NCBI GenBank assembly: GCA_958450365.1 | Contig: CAUEEP010000478.1 | Coordinates: 1 to 64,000 of the forward strand | DNA from: Mesorhabditis belari | Lineage: Eukaryota; Nematoda; Chromadorea; Rhabditida; Rhabditidae | Reading direction: 5' to 3' | Length of the DNA: 64,000 nucleotides | Translations under genes and position numbers: made by a program | Notes under the pieces: model-generated | Told to the model about the DNA's origin: nothing | What the model saw: only the letters and a program-made list of their open reading frames with translations | Databases searched by the model: none | Part shown: positions 22,801 through 30,850 of the stretch, piece by piece | How positions within the stretch are numbered: the stretch's first letter is position 1 | Layout of the letters: each line of letters begins with the position of its first letter

Positions 22801-25800
22801 CACCACGCAGAGAGCTTCGGGATTTGTGAATCTCGATGAGATCGAGGTGAGAATTACATCTTCACCAAGACTATCAAAGCAAAATCTAAAGGCACTTTTT
22901 GCCATCTTCTCAAATTGATATTTGTTTTTGACATTAGGTTAAATCTGAATCTAAGTGCTAATGCCAGTTTTAAAGTAGGAGCATAACTCAAGCTTAAACC
23001 CAGGTCAAATTTTCATAATTTAAGTCAAATTTCAGACATCGACCCTCTTGTCTCAATCAACCACGATTGATGATCTCGATACGGAGCTTGAGGTTAGACT
23101 CTGTTCCTAAAAGCCAAAAGCCGTGACTAAGCCAGGCCAAGCCAAACCAAAGCCACCGGTGTGTCCTGGCTTTGGCTGGCTTGATGAAATCGGAAAGCCA
23201 CGGTTCAGTCAGGTAAAATCAAGCCACAATGAAAAGTGGCTTGGCTTGGCCTGATCTAGAAATTTTTGTCTAGAAACAGCACTGGTATTGACTAATGTAA
23301 CTGATCTTTTAGGTCTGTAAAGAACTTTTGTTTCAGTACTGTATCCTTCGTTTTTGAACAAATTTAATTTTGTCAAATTCCAGACATCAACCATTTCTTC
23401 TTCTCAATCAATTTCCCCGGATGATCTCGACGTTGAATTCATCATGAGTCAAGAAATAGGAAATGATGGGAAAACCTTTGAGAAGTCGTTTCAAGATACA
23501 GTTATTGAGAAACCACAGACTTCTACAGGTTTGTTATGTTGATCGAATATTTTAATCGACTCGGATAGGCACTCTAAAGTGTGGCTAGGTTACGGTAACC
23601 CAACTAGTCTAAGGACTACCTCAACATATAGATTAGAGGGTAACGGTAGTCGAGGCCCGCTTTAGAGCTGACTATGAGTTCGAAAAAAAGCTCTTAAATG
23701 TAATAATACTCTTAAATGTAATAATAATAAGTTGTTGACAGTGATACAGTGATAAAAGCTTAAAAAAAGAAAGGCTAAAAGTTTTGCTTAATCAAAAGTT
23801 TTTCAGAAGTCAACATGGAAAAGATTGTGGTGCTGCCGACTGGAGACGAGGAAATGGGAACAACGGAGGTGGAGAGGTGAGAAATTAGTTTGAAAGTAAT
23901 ACTACAATATTTCTAGATCCAATATTGTATTTTGAAATTCCAGAAAAACTCGTTTTAATCTTTTCCTTTTTTAGAGAGCCAGCTGGCGAGAAAGAAACGA
24001 CCACGATTGAGGGAGATAAGTGAGTTTTTCTAACACAAACAAGAATTGTTCTTGTAAAGATTTGAATAGAATATAATTTCGATTCTCAGGGAACTCGAGG
24101 ACATCTCCCGAGAGACTTCAACAGTTTATATCCCGGTTTCGGCCGAGACTCGATCCCAATACAACACGGAGACATCGACCACAAAACAAGAATTCACCAG
24201 CTCCGAGAAGGCGACTGAAGGTGGGATTTGCTTGAAATTTGCTGCTTAAAATTTGCTTTGCTAATTTGCTTTGCTAATTTGCTTTGCTAGTTTGCTTGAA
24301 ATTGCTAATTCGGTTTAAAATGCTTGAAAAGTTTTCATTTCACAAGTTGCGTTTTTAAAAAAAGCTTTCAGTCGAAGCAATTGAAACAACTGAAACAACT
24401 GAAATCGTTAGAAAATCTCAATCGTTTGGCTATTCATATTTACCTTAGCAAGCCGTTTTTATCCAGAAAAATGTTTCCAATTCGCTTAAAATCTCTTTGT
24501 TGACTTTTTTTTGGTTAAATCCAGCTGTACTAGTTGACTTTTTGGTTTACTTTTATGCATGAAGAGACACGCTTTTTCTTTTTGCTTTTTTTTTAGTTTG
24601 TTCGTGTTTTTAGTTGCTTGTCGCTTGGTTTTATGCTTATGCTTATTTTGTTTTACTCAGTTGACTATTTTACTATTTACTATTTACTTTAGGCGTCACC
24701 GAGAATCCGATCGCGAAAACAACCCGCAAAAAGTTGTTCTCATCAGACGAAGATTTCGAGATCACGCCGCCGAATTTTCATTATTCAACGTATCGAATCG
24801 GATTGATTCCAAAGGAATATCAGTAAGTGATGCTTTAAATGAGAGAAGATACTGTACTTATTGCAAGAAAAGGCTTATAGTTAGTACTAGATAAAGTTGA
24901 GTACTGTTGTAGATCAATGAGCCAAGTAAAAGAACGCTGGTACGTTCTATTGGGTTTAGGCATTGGAAATGGGCTGTAGTTTTAAAGTCATTTTTTAAAA
25001 TCCCCAATTCACCAATCAAAGAGCGATTTATTTTAGTAGAAAGATCCATTAAATTTCTATAAAATGAGTTTTAAAAGATTTGAAAACACTTTTGTTTTCG
25101 AGACTTTTCATAGACGAGAAGCCAGATTGTTAAAAAGTGGCAAGAATTTGATGTTTCAATTTGGGCACTTTCTACCACAGAAACCTATTCTAGTGTAACC
25201 AATCGAGTTGACAATTTCGCTGCTTGCATAACTTTTTGTGCTCTATCTTTTTTCTAGTGTACAGGGTGCGCCAGAATTACTCATGCTCACTCTGGAGGGT
25301 GTAGCTCAGTCAAAAGAAAACCGATTCCCACAAAAATTTTACAGGTAAATGTTGAGTCGGTCTCCTGTAGCGGTGCCCATTATCTAACCGGTTGGAGCTC
25401 ACAAACTTTTCAAGCAAGCTCTCAAAGTTGAGAGTCTTCTCACTTAGCCTGGCACGCGACCTAGTTTTAGGGTTTTTGAAAAATCAGCTGCTTACTGAGA
25501 GGAGCTAAGTTTTTGTTAGTTTTCAATCAATCATGTTCAGATATGAATTTTAACAACTAATAATTACCAAACGATTAGACAGTTCGCTTTTCTTTCTCAA
25601 CTTTTTAAACACCTCTCGGCTCGGATTTACATGACGAAAATCATAAATAAGCAGGGTTTTGTTCATTATCATTTGTGAGATTTTTCCCGTAAACGATGAT
25701 CGAAGGTTGTAAAACACGTTTCTGAAAATTTGGTGCAAAAATTTCCCAATCGGCTTTCAATGTCGCCTCAAAAACCCCAAAACTAGGTCGCGCGCCAGGC

Positions 25801-28800
25801 TAAGTGCGATTCCCAACTTTGAGAGCTTGTTTGAAAAGTTTGTGAGCTTAGATAATAGTTTGTGAGCTTAGATAAACCGGTTAGATAATAGGCACCGCTA
25901 TAGGAGACTCACTCAACATTTATCTGTAAAATTTTTGTGGGAATTGGTTATCTTTTGACTGAGCTACGCCCTCCAGAGTGAGCATGAGTAATTCTGACGC
26001 ACCCTGTAAATAGAAAAAAGATAGAGCATAAAAAGTTATGCAAGCAGCGAAATTTTCGACTCGATTGGTTCAATTCGATTCGCCATATGCTTATTTTACG
26101 AATTTCATGAAAAAAAACACAAATTTTAGCTGAATTTTTCTTCAAAAAGGGTCCTAATTTGCTTGAAAATTACCGAAAACTAACAAGTAATGTTTTTTTA
26201 TTGAAAAAAAAGCCGTATTTTAATTGGTGTATTAGTTAGTTCAAAAGCAAACTTTGCCCTGATAGCCCATTTTCAATGCATTAACCCAATACGTTTGGAT
26301 CTGATCTCAGATTAATATTTTTTTAGTATCAGCTTGATAATCAAGCCTCGTAATACTGACTCAGGATTAGAAATGTTCTAAATCGAGCTATAGGTTTAAA
26401 CTTTTAAACCAAATAAGATCAGAAGCTAAGTCTAGACCTGGTCTAGGCCTGGTCTGAAGTGCTTTTGAGGCCTTCTCTTGTTCCGAAAATGGGTAATTCC
26501 AAAAATGGACATTCTAAAATGAAAATTTTTATCTGATAAACGAGCAAACAAGTTTCTAAGTGTGATTTTTCTTTAACTTTACAATTGCTTTCCAAAAGAG
26601 GCTTACTATTAGATCAATTTCTTTCGATCTGATTGATTTACAGGGATTTTGTTTAGAGCTTTGTTTAGACCATAACTAATCGGATAAATCAATCAAAAAA
26701 AATTGAGATCTAACTCTAAGAAAACTACTTTTACTGATTTTAATATATCAACTCTTTTTTTTGTCTTTCATTTCTAGCAGGAAACGAACGTTTTCTTTGC
26801 TAAACGTTGGCATGTGGGTGGTTTAGATTGGAATATGATAGAGATTTTATAGAAATCCCTTAGAAAACTCTTCGTTTTTTTATTATCCTTTAGTAAACTT
26901 TAAAGAAATTTAGAAAAATTTCATTTTTAGGTGGTGGTATTATTCATCGAATTTCACAAATCCATACAAAGATGCTACTTCACCGATGACCACCACACAA
27001 AGGTCACCGACTTTCCGACTCTACACGACTATTGTGAGTTTTTATGAAAGTTAAAAAATATGTAAATTTATCTTAATAAACTAGCTGGCTCTTGACCAAT
27101 TCCGGGGTTTGAAAGTTATCGCATTATTCTGCTTATTTATCGCATTGTTCTGCTTATTTATCGCATTATTCAGCTTATTTAATCATCTAAAAAACCAGAA
27201 ATGGGGCTTAGATGTTCTCTGAATATCACCAATCGATTCGCCGACCCTGAAAACCCCTGGATACAAATTTACAGCTGAATATCTTTTTTTATCATCTAGA
27301 AAAGAAAAGAAAAATTCCCGTGTTCGAAATTCCCGAAAAATGCGAGATGTTCTTTGTGCGGCCGCCTAATCGCTTGCCATCTGGCATACTCCTCGCGTAT
27401 AAAAGGCTTCCATTTCTCATGTAAAATGTCCGTTTTCTGAGGACCCTTGTTGGTTAAAGATTCAAACAGATAGAACAATGTGATTTGAGACCTAAAACCA
27501 TACTATTATAAGAAAAAATGCCATTAAAGATACTGTAAACTAGACTTCGGAAAACAAAACTTAACCAAAGCCAAAACCAAAGCCATAACAAAACCAAAAC
27601 CAAAAGCAAAAGCAAAACCAAAACTAACCAAAACTCGCCAATATCTCGCGACTGGGAGGGGATAGCGAAAATCTGTTTGCAGATTTGAAATCAGCATCCA
27701 AAAATCTATCCCATAGGCTATTTTTTGTTTCGAAATTTCGAGGTCGTGTTTTGGTCCTTTTTTCGGCCGCGAGATTTTGTGGAGTGAGAAAAAGTGAAAG
27801 GCAAATTTGCATTTTACAATTTTAAATTTACATGTTAATTTATATGCAAATTGAGTTTTGGTTTGTTTTGGTGTTTTGGTTTTGGTTTTGGTCTGTTTTG
27901 GTTTTGGTTTTGTTTGCTGAACTCTACTGTAAACCCTGGAAAATGAAAAAGAGCCAACTATTTTCGATGTTTAGGAAACATTTTTGAAAGACGGTGTGAC
28001 AACGAGGAGAATAGTCGTCAAGAAAAAGTTCACGAATGGACCAAATGGACGGGTGAGTGAAAAGCTAATGAATTGAAAGCCCAGGAGATTTGCATATACA
28101 TAGAAATCGTTAGCTTAGATAGTAACAAAAAAAAGGATGGAAAAGGAAGTATTTCCAGCAAACCTCGACGCATCCCTTCGATTCCACTGAAATCTTCATC
28201 CCTCCCAATCACGATGATCGATTTTTGGAGAAAGTGCCCACAACAACGATTCGATACAAAGCGAAGAAGAACAAGAAGAAAACGTTTGAGGATTTCAGGC
28301 ATATTTTCATATAAATCTTTTTAGCGAATCTTCACCAACAGCAAACACTCCATTATTCCACATGCAAAAAGTGTTCGTGAAGAAAATCAGACCGATGTTC
28401 GAGAGGAGTTCCGAGAATCGAGGTAAGCAAGTGAAATGATGTTGTTTCTAACTTTATGCTGTTTTCAAACCGATCTTGAAAATAGGAGCTTGTGAAACTC
28501 TCAAGTACAGTAAAACCTACCGTAAATACTGTAATAGTACCCCACCGCCATAATGACGGTGCGGAGTGTTGCGTAGTCTAGCTTTGAACGAGTTTTTCTC
28601 GACACTGGTTTATGCTATAATGCTCGTTTAGGTATCAAAAAATAGCTGAAATTCAAGGCTATTTTTTCATACCAAAAACGCGTTTTTGAAAGTACGGGCG
28701 CTTTGAAAAACAATGAAATACTAAACAACTTTTGCGACTACGCGACTGTACACGGGAGAAAACTAAATACAGCATCGGATTCGTCATATCCGATAGGCGT

Positions 28801-30654
28801 TTACATCTCATCGCCGTTTAAAAGTCTCATATCCTCTTTGGAACGTTCCCTTGTAAGAATTAAAATAAAATGATCAGTTTAGCCGAAGAAGAAAGTCCCT
28901 CGTCTCCAAACTATGTCGATCTTCAGGAACATAGCGCTGACCCGATTCCCGATTATGAATATCTACCAGAAGAGATTCAATTGGTGAGTAAAATGAAATT
29001 TGAATGGAATTTGGAATGGAATTTGATTTGTAAATTTGTAATTCTTTTGGATTTGTACGTTTTTGTAAATCTAAACCTTTAGGATGAGGAAGACGTGAAT
29101 TTGAACAATAAAAGAACAACTCCGTCGACGATGGGAACGAGTGCAGCTACAACAACAACAGCGACAAAAATTGAGCACGATTTTGAGAACTATGACCAAA
29201 AAACCGTTGTTATTGGAAATGATGAAGAAACAGCGACAATAGAACACGAAAAAGCTCAAGAAAAAGCTGCGGTGCGATTGGGTGAGTGTAAACGTTTTTG
29301 GCAATACGTGAACGAGTTACAGTTTTGCTCCAAGTAATCCAAGTAGTGCCAAGTCGAATTTCAGGTCCAATGATCGATCCAAATCGTTTCAAGTCCAGCT
29401 CCGACTCCTCGAACGAGCCTCCTTCATCGGACTCACAATCGAAACCAATTGCGGCCAAAGTTTTTGTCAATGATCCAGGGTATGCTTGATTTAGTCGATT
29501 TTGGGATATTTGAGACTGCCATTAGCAATCTAATCCAATCTGCCATCAGCAATCTGACTTTAAGCTCAAATTTTTTGGTTTTGTGCTGTGTAATTTAAAT
29601 CTTCTTGGTATCATTAGATGCGCCAAGTCTTTCTCTATCGATTAGTATAAAAACTATAGAAATTGGACAGCCCAACGCCAAGATATTTGAGCTGATCGTC
29701 AATCGCAAAAGGGGCGAGGCGACCTTTTATACGCACGCGCCCCGCCCCTTTTCCCATTGCCATAACTTTGAGCTCAAATTGAACTTGAACAATCAATTGT
29801 CACAATTTACAGCTTTGATACAATATCACAAGTATCCAAATCCAATCTTAGGAAAGAAAGTCATAGACAGAACAGGGCCCGAATTCCGGGCTTGGTTTGG
29901 CCTGGTCTAGAAAATTGGGTCTTGTTAAGTCCTGTTTTTGGCTTCGGGGAAAACCAAGATTTGATTTGAGCAGACATTTTGTACACTTCTAGCCTAAATC
30001 TCATAGACAAACCCCAGCGCCTTATATACGCACATTACGCCTTATATAAGCAGATTACGCATTATATACGCATAGTCCGCCTTATATACGCATAGTTCGC
30101 CTTACATACACATATTGCGCCTTATATACGCATAGTGCGCCTTATATACGCATAGTCCGCCTTATATATGTATATTGTGCCTTATAGGCATATTGGGCCT
30201 TATACACGCATATTACGCCTTATATACGCAGATTACGACTTATATACGCAGATTACGACTTATATACGCAAATTACGCCTTATATACGCATCCTACTGTA
30301 GCCAACTTTGTTGCAACTCTAGATAACTAGGTCAGCTTGCATAGCTATTCAACTGTAGCCAATTCTGTTGAAAGCAAGAGTTTTATTGCGAGTAAGATGC
30401 GACAATATCATTCTACTGTATCCAACTTTCAATTCAACTTTAGTGTCTCCTCGGTGAGCGTACCGAGTGCACCAAATGACGGCACACAAAAGAAACCGAT
30501 TGACAACGGGGCGACGAAAACGCTGATTCTCGTTTATGGAATCTTGATCGTTTCGACTCTTTTGATTATAATGTTTGTGCTGATTTGCTGTTTGGTGAGA
30601 AGGATGAGGCAAACGAGAGCTGCACAGAATAAGGGGAAAAGGCCAAATCCTTGA
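10813..30654 (+). CDS. Large type I membrane protein, CPG4-like ectodomain, 31 exons
   Basis: Assembled by hand from splice sites; the exons are itemised in the following entries. The product is about 1,039 aa: signal peptide, a Cys-rich domain of about 190 residues, a Thr/Ser/Glu-rich stalk of about 750 residues, a transmembrane helix and a short basic cytosolic tail. The cysteine layout (CxxxC, then LRDAC, then CMTHC, then later pairs) resembles the nematode chondroitin proteoglycan 4 domain (family knowledge; assignment is inference). The many S/T residues with acidic neighbours suit O-glycan or glycosaminoglycan attachment. Twenty-nine of thirty junctions preserve reading phase, which strongly supports one gene. 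The exception is exon 9 to 10. Introns range from 39 nt to 4.2 kb and carry most of the mobile elements in this half of the window. Alternatives are any other nematode Cys-rich mucin-like receptor. Confidence 0.82.
11456..11590 (-). pseudogene. Non-LTR retrotransposon 3' tail (minus strand)
   Basis: Read on minus, the last ~43 codons of a reverse-transcriptase ORF are intact to TGA at 11456-11458: HSFFFNRVIKFWSLLPPHVR, then DIPTLARFKAAISAIDLTAL. The SFF-x-RV-x-x-W-x-x-LP-x-x-V motif is the diagnostic C-terminus of many LINE ORF2 proteins (family knowledge). A stop lies immediately upstream, so this is a 5'-truncated copy. The sequence 11345-11455 would be its 3' UTR. Confidence 0.78.
11780..11912 (+). 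pseudogene. Non-LTR retrotransposon 3' tail (plus strand), second family
   Basis: Ends LEALVDS followed by TGA at 11847-11849 and a ~60-bp 3' segment (GGTTAGCGGTTGGAAACGG) shared with the better copy at 40477-40700. Only about 10 codons of coding sequence remain. Confidence 0.65.
12687..12893. repeat. Minisatellite, 14-bp unit AAGGTCCAGGGTAC
   Basis: About 15 tandem units with a variant AAGGTCCAGGATAA. The frames crossing it on both strands are repeat artefacts. Confidence 0.96.
12900..13000 (+). repeat. tRNA-derived SINE-like fragment, plus copy
   Basis: Carries TGGCGCAGTGGGTAAGAGG (A-box-like) preceded by GAGAAGATGACC. It is similar to the inverted copy at 13240-13345. A B box is not clear on this copy. 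Confidence 0.5.
13240..13345 (-). repeat. tRNA-derived SINE-like fragment, minus copy
   Basis: On minus: AGCTGGTGGCGCAGTGGATA (A box) followed 45 bp later by GAGTTCGAGTTC (B-box-like). It is inverted relative to 12900-13000. No acceptor-stem pairing is visible, so this is not a functional tRNA. Confidence 0.55.
13399..13508. mobile_element. Palindromic ~110-bp MITE (dispersed family), best copy
   Basis: Inverted repeat TGTACTTTGTGCTCTGTAAA ... TTTACAGAGCACAAAGTACA with inner TTCTGGTGCACTGAA / GCACCAGAAAGG. Degenerate relatives lie at about 1157, 5737, 8140, 9055, 10963, 11090-11175, 17278, 20573-20690, 33000 and 56600-56730. The Tc1/mariner-type element at 13509 inserted into the TA near its right tip. 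Confidence 0.72.
13509..14780 (+). mobile_element. Full-length Tc1/mariner-superfamily transposon
   Basis: A 1,272-bp element bounded by CAGGGTGTCCCAAAATTATG and its inverted copy (GGGACACCCTG), with TA on both sides (13507-13508 and 14781-14782). It contains one transposase gene (next entry) after a 5' leader with an intron-like TTTTCAG at 13613-13618. Fragments related by transposase sequence lie at 55732-56586. Confidence 0.9.
13620..14657 (+). pseudogene. Transposase, DDD type, two frameshifts
   Basis: The ATG at 13620 follows a splice-acceptor-like TTTTCAG. The N-terminus carries two helix-turn-helix stretches (KTNAEISRILQEGKMNVSRA and NSVRKLAQYVGIGKSSVHRM), the paired-type DNA-binding half of IS630-Tc1-mariner enzymes. 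Catalytic motifs are FTDEKWFD, QQDGAPSHKA and NSPDLNPLDYS. The frame breaks between about 14010 and 14045 (one base lost) and again near 14589, where an extra G precedes the C-terminal KAINDFPKRLRK. I count 39 residues between the second and third catalytic Asp. The copy is therefore recent but disabled. Confidence 0.85.
15063..17957 (+). CDS. Exons 2-4: start of the Cys-rich ectodomain
   Basis: Exons at 15063-15127, 16310-16372 and 17851-17957. Phases are 2, 2 and 1 at their ends and all join in frame. The peptide reads DPCKSRCYRLHDRSL, VTLTSLLDRQKPAGK, LRDACWRLYDLFDCMTHC and DDQPKDFDKFITYTLRQCKD. Two CxxxC pairs and the aromatic YDLFDC segment are the basis for the CPG4-like call. Acceptors are TTTTAG, TCTTTAG and CGTTTAG; donors are GTAAGT and GTGAGT (twice). 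An overlapping minus-strand frame of 153 aa (17576-18037) is a shadow. Confidence 0.82.
15309..15695. mobile_element. hAT-like palindromic MITE, copy 1
   Basis: Nearly perfect ~180-bp inverted arms with tips GGGGGTGGGACAAATGCGAC and complement; the centre is GCGGAAAAGTGTTAAGTTGC. Flanks CATCCAAA on both sides give an 8-bp target duplication, the hallmark of hAT elements. It lies in intron 2 of the large plus-strand gene. A second copy is at 37021-37410. Confidence 0.8.
15822..16088. mobile_element. MITE, ~265 bp, TIR CTGTAAATACTGTAATAG
   Basis: Ends CTGTAAATACTGTAATAGT and inverted ACTATTACAGTATTTACGG. The interior includes GCGTAGTCGCAAAAGTT and CGAGAAAAACTCGTTTAAAG. A second, inverted copy lies at 28508-28755. 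Both are in introns of the same gene. Confidence 0.75.
16090..16136. repeat. Perfect-looking hairpin, ATGTCGTAnCC
   Basis: TATATGTCGTAACCGTTTAC faces GTAATGGCTACGACATATAT around a short loop (GAATGATTC). It abuts the tRNA-like element that follows. It may be a MITE remnant. Confidence 0.6.
16150..16245 (-). repeat. tRNA-like element, minus strand
   Basis: On minus: A-box-like TGGCCGACTGGCTAAGTGC and B-box-like GAGTTCAATTCC, 45-50 nt apart, followed by a T-rich stretch. T-stem pairing is poor (AAGAG against CCGTT), so I call it tRNA-derived and not a working tRNA. Confidence 0.5.
16393..17000. mobile_element. Diverged family A mariner MITE
   Basis: Matches the family A interior (ACCAACAAATGCACCAATTA, ATTAAAACGGGTTTAAAATG, GTCAATAGATAAAAGATAGA, CTATAGATTAATTGGTGAAT) with many changes and a local (GAAATAGAAAA)n expansion at 16860-16925. 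The ends have decayed. Confidence 0.7.
18205..18985 (+). pseudogene. Broken Brinker-like HTH (transposase-type) ORF in intron 4
   Basis: 18213-18395 is a 19-bp array (AGCAATCACTCGAGCAACA). It continues into an acidic stretch (SFDDDESEGGEDKESER) and, after a stop and a shift, a recognisable DNA-binding segment: AKRAFSVKFKLEVIEYAK, then NSNQGAAKHLE, then IQDWRKQKLLKQLEK. The 'FKLEVIEYA...N..AA..F.V....I.DWRKQ' pattern is the Brinker-type HTH found in pogo/Tigger-like transposases and some host factors (family knowledge). A C-terminal acidic tail (DECDLDFDAPLEFID, stop) closes it near 18999. The DDE core is missing, so this is an internally deleted relic. Confidence 0.55.
19000..19245. other. 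Intron remainder, nothing recognised
   Basis: End of intron 4 of the large plus-strand gene. No repeat or coding signal was recognised. Confidence 0.4.
19246..20006 (+). CDS. Exons 5-8: second half of the Cys-rich ectodomain
   Basis: Exons at 19246-19319, 19461-19522, 19802-19879 and 19922-20006. They supply further cysteines: LHPQLNCISRYHTFVEVRC, FTPDQETCRYVHLNALC, LENAVLSHC and DDEDLNTCQ. End phases are 0, 2, 2 and 0. This spaced pattern of Cys pairs with Leu/Tyr-rich helices continues the CPG4-like domain begun in exons 2-4. The frame at 19902-20150 that runs past 20006 is intron read-through. Confidence 0.82.
20490..20879 (+). CDS. Exons 9-10: ectodomain/stalk junction with a frame conflict
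   Basis: Exon 9 (20490-20552) reads VYDFVEPIFPHSTFAP and ends in phase 0 at GTAAGT. Exon 10 (20775-20879) follows acceptor TTTTCAAG. Entered in phase 0 it begins VDELYSP but meets a stop. One base later, the frame gives TASTIAPYTKSFATATF and ends in the phase 2 required by exon 11. Removing one C from the CCCCC run at 20791-20795 reconciles both, so either the assembly has an extra C or this allele carries a real frameshift. The Thr-rich stalk starts here. Confidence 0.68.
21352..22846 (+). CDS. Exons 11-17: Thr-rich and charged stalk
   Basis: Exons at 21352-21428, 21481-21587, 21860-21963, 22057-22141, 22254-22430, 22610-22670 and 22710-22846, all phase-consistent. The text alternates Thr clusters (STWGSTTKQRKTTTKT, SVTLTTRKMTRSTTLFPT) with highly charged stretches: exon 12 is Glu/Asp-rich and exon 15 carries a run of about 35 Lys/Glu residues likely to be helical or coiled coil. 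Intron 16 (22671-22709) is only 39 nt. Such composition is typical of extended extracellular stalks. Confidence 0.83.
23036..23528 (+). CDS. Exons 18-19: tandemly duplicated stalk exons
   Basis: Exon 18 (23036-23092) encodes TSTLLSQSTTIDDLDTELE. Exon 19 (23384-23528) opens with the similar TSTISSSQSISPDDLDVEF and then extends by about 30 residues. Both start at ACATC[GA]ACC directly after a TTTCAG/TTCCAG acceptor, pointing to internal exon duplication. End phases are 0 and 1. The intron between holds a palindrome of GGCCAAGCCA / TGGCTTGGCC. Confidence 0.82.
23807..24822 (+). CDS. Exons 20-23: acidic/Thr stalk
   Basis: Exons at 23807-23876, 23975-24019, 24090-24220 and 24693-24822. Peptides include EKIVVLPTGDEEMGTTEVE, EPAGEKETTTIEGD, DISRETSTVYIPVSAETRS and FEITPPNFHYSTYRIGLIPK. 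End phases 2, 2, 1 and 2 join cleanly. The last exon is separated from exon 24 by a 2.1-kb intron that contains a nested foldback insertion (24950-26289). Confidence 0.82.
24950..26289. mobile_element. Palindromic MITE with a nested foldback
   Basis: The outer element has TIRs TTGGGTTTAGGCATTGGAAA / TTTCAATGCATTAACCCAA, flanked by TA at 24948-24949 and 26290-26291. Its inner arms (AACCAATCGAGT...GCTCTATC at about 25196-25259 and its complement at 26009-26072) are split by the foldback at 25262-26006. It lies in intron 23. Confidence 0.78.
25262..26006. mobile_element. Tc1-like foldback element, 745 bp
   Basis: ~230-bp inverted arms starting CAGGGTGCGCCAGAATTACT, flanked by TA (25260-25261 and 26007-26008). 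It is non-coding. The right arm has a 20-bp local duplication (TTTGTGAGCTTAGATAA). It inserted into the centre of the 24950-26289 MITE. Confidence 0.8.
26931..28422 (+). CDS. Exons 24-27: juxtaposed WWYY segment and basic/Thr stalk
   Basis: Exons at 26931-27033, 27975-28052, 28159-28283 and 28325-28422. Peptides include WWYYSSNFTNPYKDATSP (a potential N-glycosylation site NFT), LKDGVTTRRIVVKKKF, STHPFDSTEIFIPPN and FHMQKVFVKKIRPMFER. Intron 26 (28284-28324) is 41 nt with donor GTTTGA. The apparent GCATAT donor at the end of that frame would give an impossible 26-nt intron and was rejected. Confidence 0.8.
27365..27405 (+). promoter_or_regulatory. Orphan snRNA-type PSE plus TATA
   Basis: CTAATCGCTTGCCATCTGGC matches the element 36-60 bp upstream of all three U1 copies in this window (TAATCGTATCCCATCTGGC). 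A TATAAAAG follows at 27398. PSE plus TATA is the arrangement of Pol III snRNA promoters (family knowledge). No known snRNA sequence is recognisable downstream. It lies in intron 24 of the large gene. Confidence 0.5.
27540..27920. repeat. AACCAAA / TTTTGGT simple repeats
   Basis: (AACCAAAGCCAAA)n at about 27552-27640 and its complement (GGTTTTGGTTTT)n at about 27850-27915, about 300 bp apart in inverted orientation within intron 24. Confidence 0.7.
28508..28755. mobile_element. Second, inverted copy of the CTGTAAATACTGTAATAG MITE
   Basis: Reverse orientation relative to 15822-16088 with about 90% visible identity (TAATGACGGTGCGGAGTGTT, AGCTGAAATTCAAGGC, TTTGAAAGTACGGGCGC). The far TIR ends at GACTGTAC. 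It lies in intron 27. Confidence 0.75.
28883..29479 (+). CDS. Exons 28-30: acidic stalk before the membrane
   Basis: Exons at 28883-28983, 29083-29281 and 29365-29479. Peptides include EEESPSSPNYVDLQEHSADP, TTPSTMGTSAATTTTATKIE and SSDSSNEPPSSDSQSKP. End phases are 0, 1 and 2. Exon 30 joins directly to the membrane exon at 30444 in frame, so the 101-codon open frame at 29605-29910 is not used by this transcript. Confidence 0.82.
29999..30297. repeat. Minisatellite, ~20-bp unit CCTTATATACGCATATTGCG
   Basis: About 14 units with variants (AGATTACGA, AGTCCGC) in intron 30 of the large plus-strand gene, shortly before the membrane exon. Confidence 0.92.
30444..30654 (+). CDS. Exon 31: transmembrane helix and cytosolic tail
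   Basis: The terminal exon follows acceptor CAACTTTAG and ends at TGA 30652-30654. It reads VSSVSVPSAPNDGTQKKP, then the hydrophobic segment TLILVYGILIVSTLLIIMFV with LICCLV, then a basic tail RRMRQTRAAQNKGKRPNP. The stop-transfer charges and N-terminal signal peptide predict type I topology, with the Cys-rich and stalk regions outside the cell. Intron 30 contains a ~300-bp TATACGC minisatellite. No clear AATAAA was seen just downstream. Confidence 0.85.
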
Positions 30655-30850
30655 GTCTGAGATTAAGATATCGAAATACATATTCTACAATATCCAAAAA
30701 TTCAATCCAATTCCTTAAACAGTTAGAAACATTTAGACATTGTGCTTTTTTTTCACCTTCTTTTGTAGAAGTACTTATTGAGGTCACTAAATGTTTATAG
30801 ACCTATAGAATTGTCGCAAACTTTTTATATAGATTTACCAGAGCTGGATA

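Noticed and set aside
28284..28324. GC-AG intron of 26 nt after GATTTCAG
   Set aside because: Too short to splice; a GT donor 15 nt upstream gives a 41-nt intron in the correct phase.
29605..29910. 101-aa plus-strand frame as an extra exon
   Set aside because: Exon 30 ends in phase 2, which would put a stop nine codons into this frame; exon 30 joins the membrane exon at 30444 in phase instead. An alternative isoform cannot be excluded.
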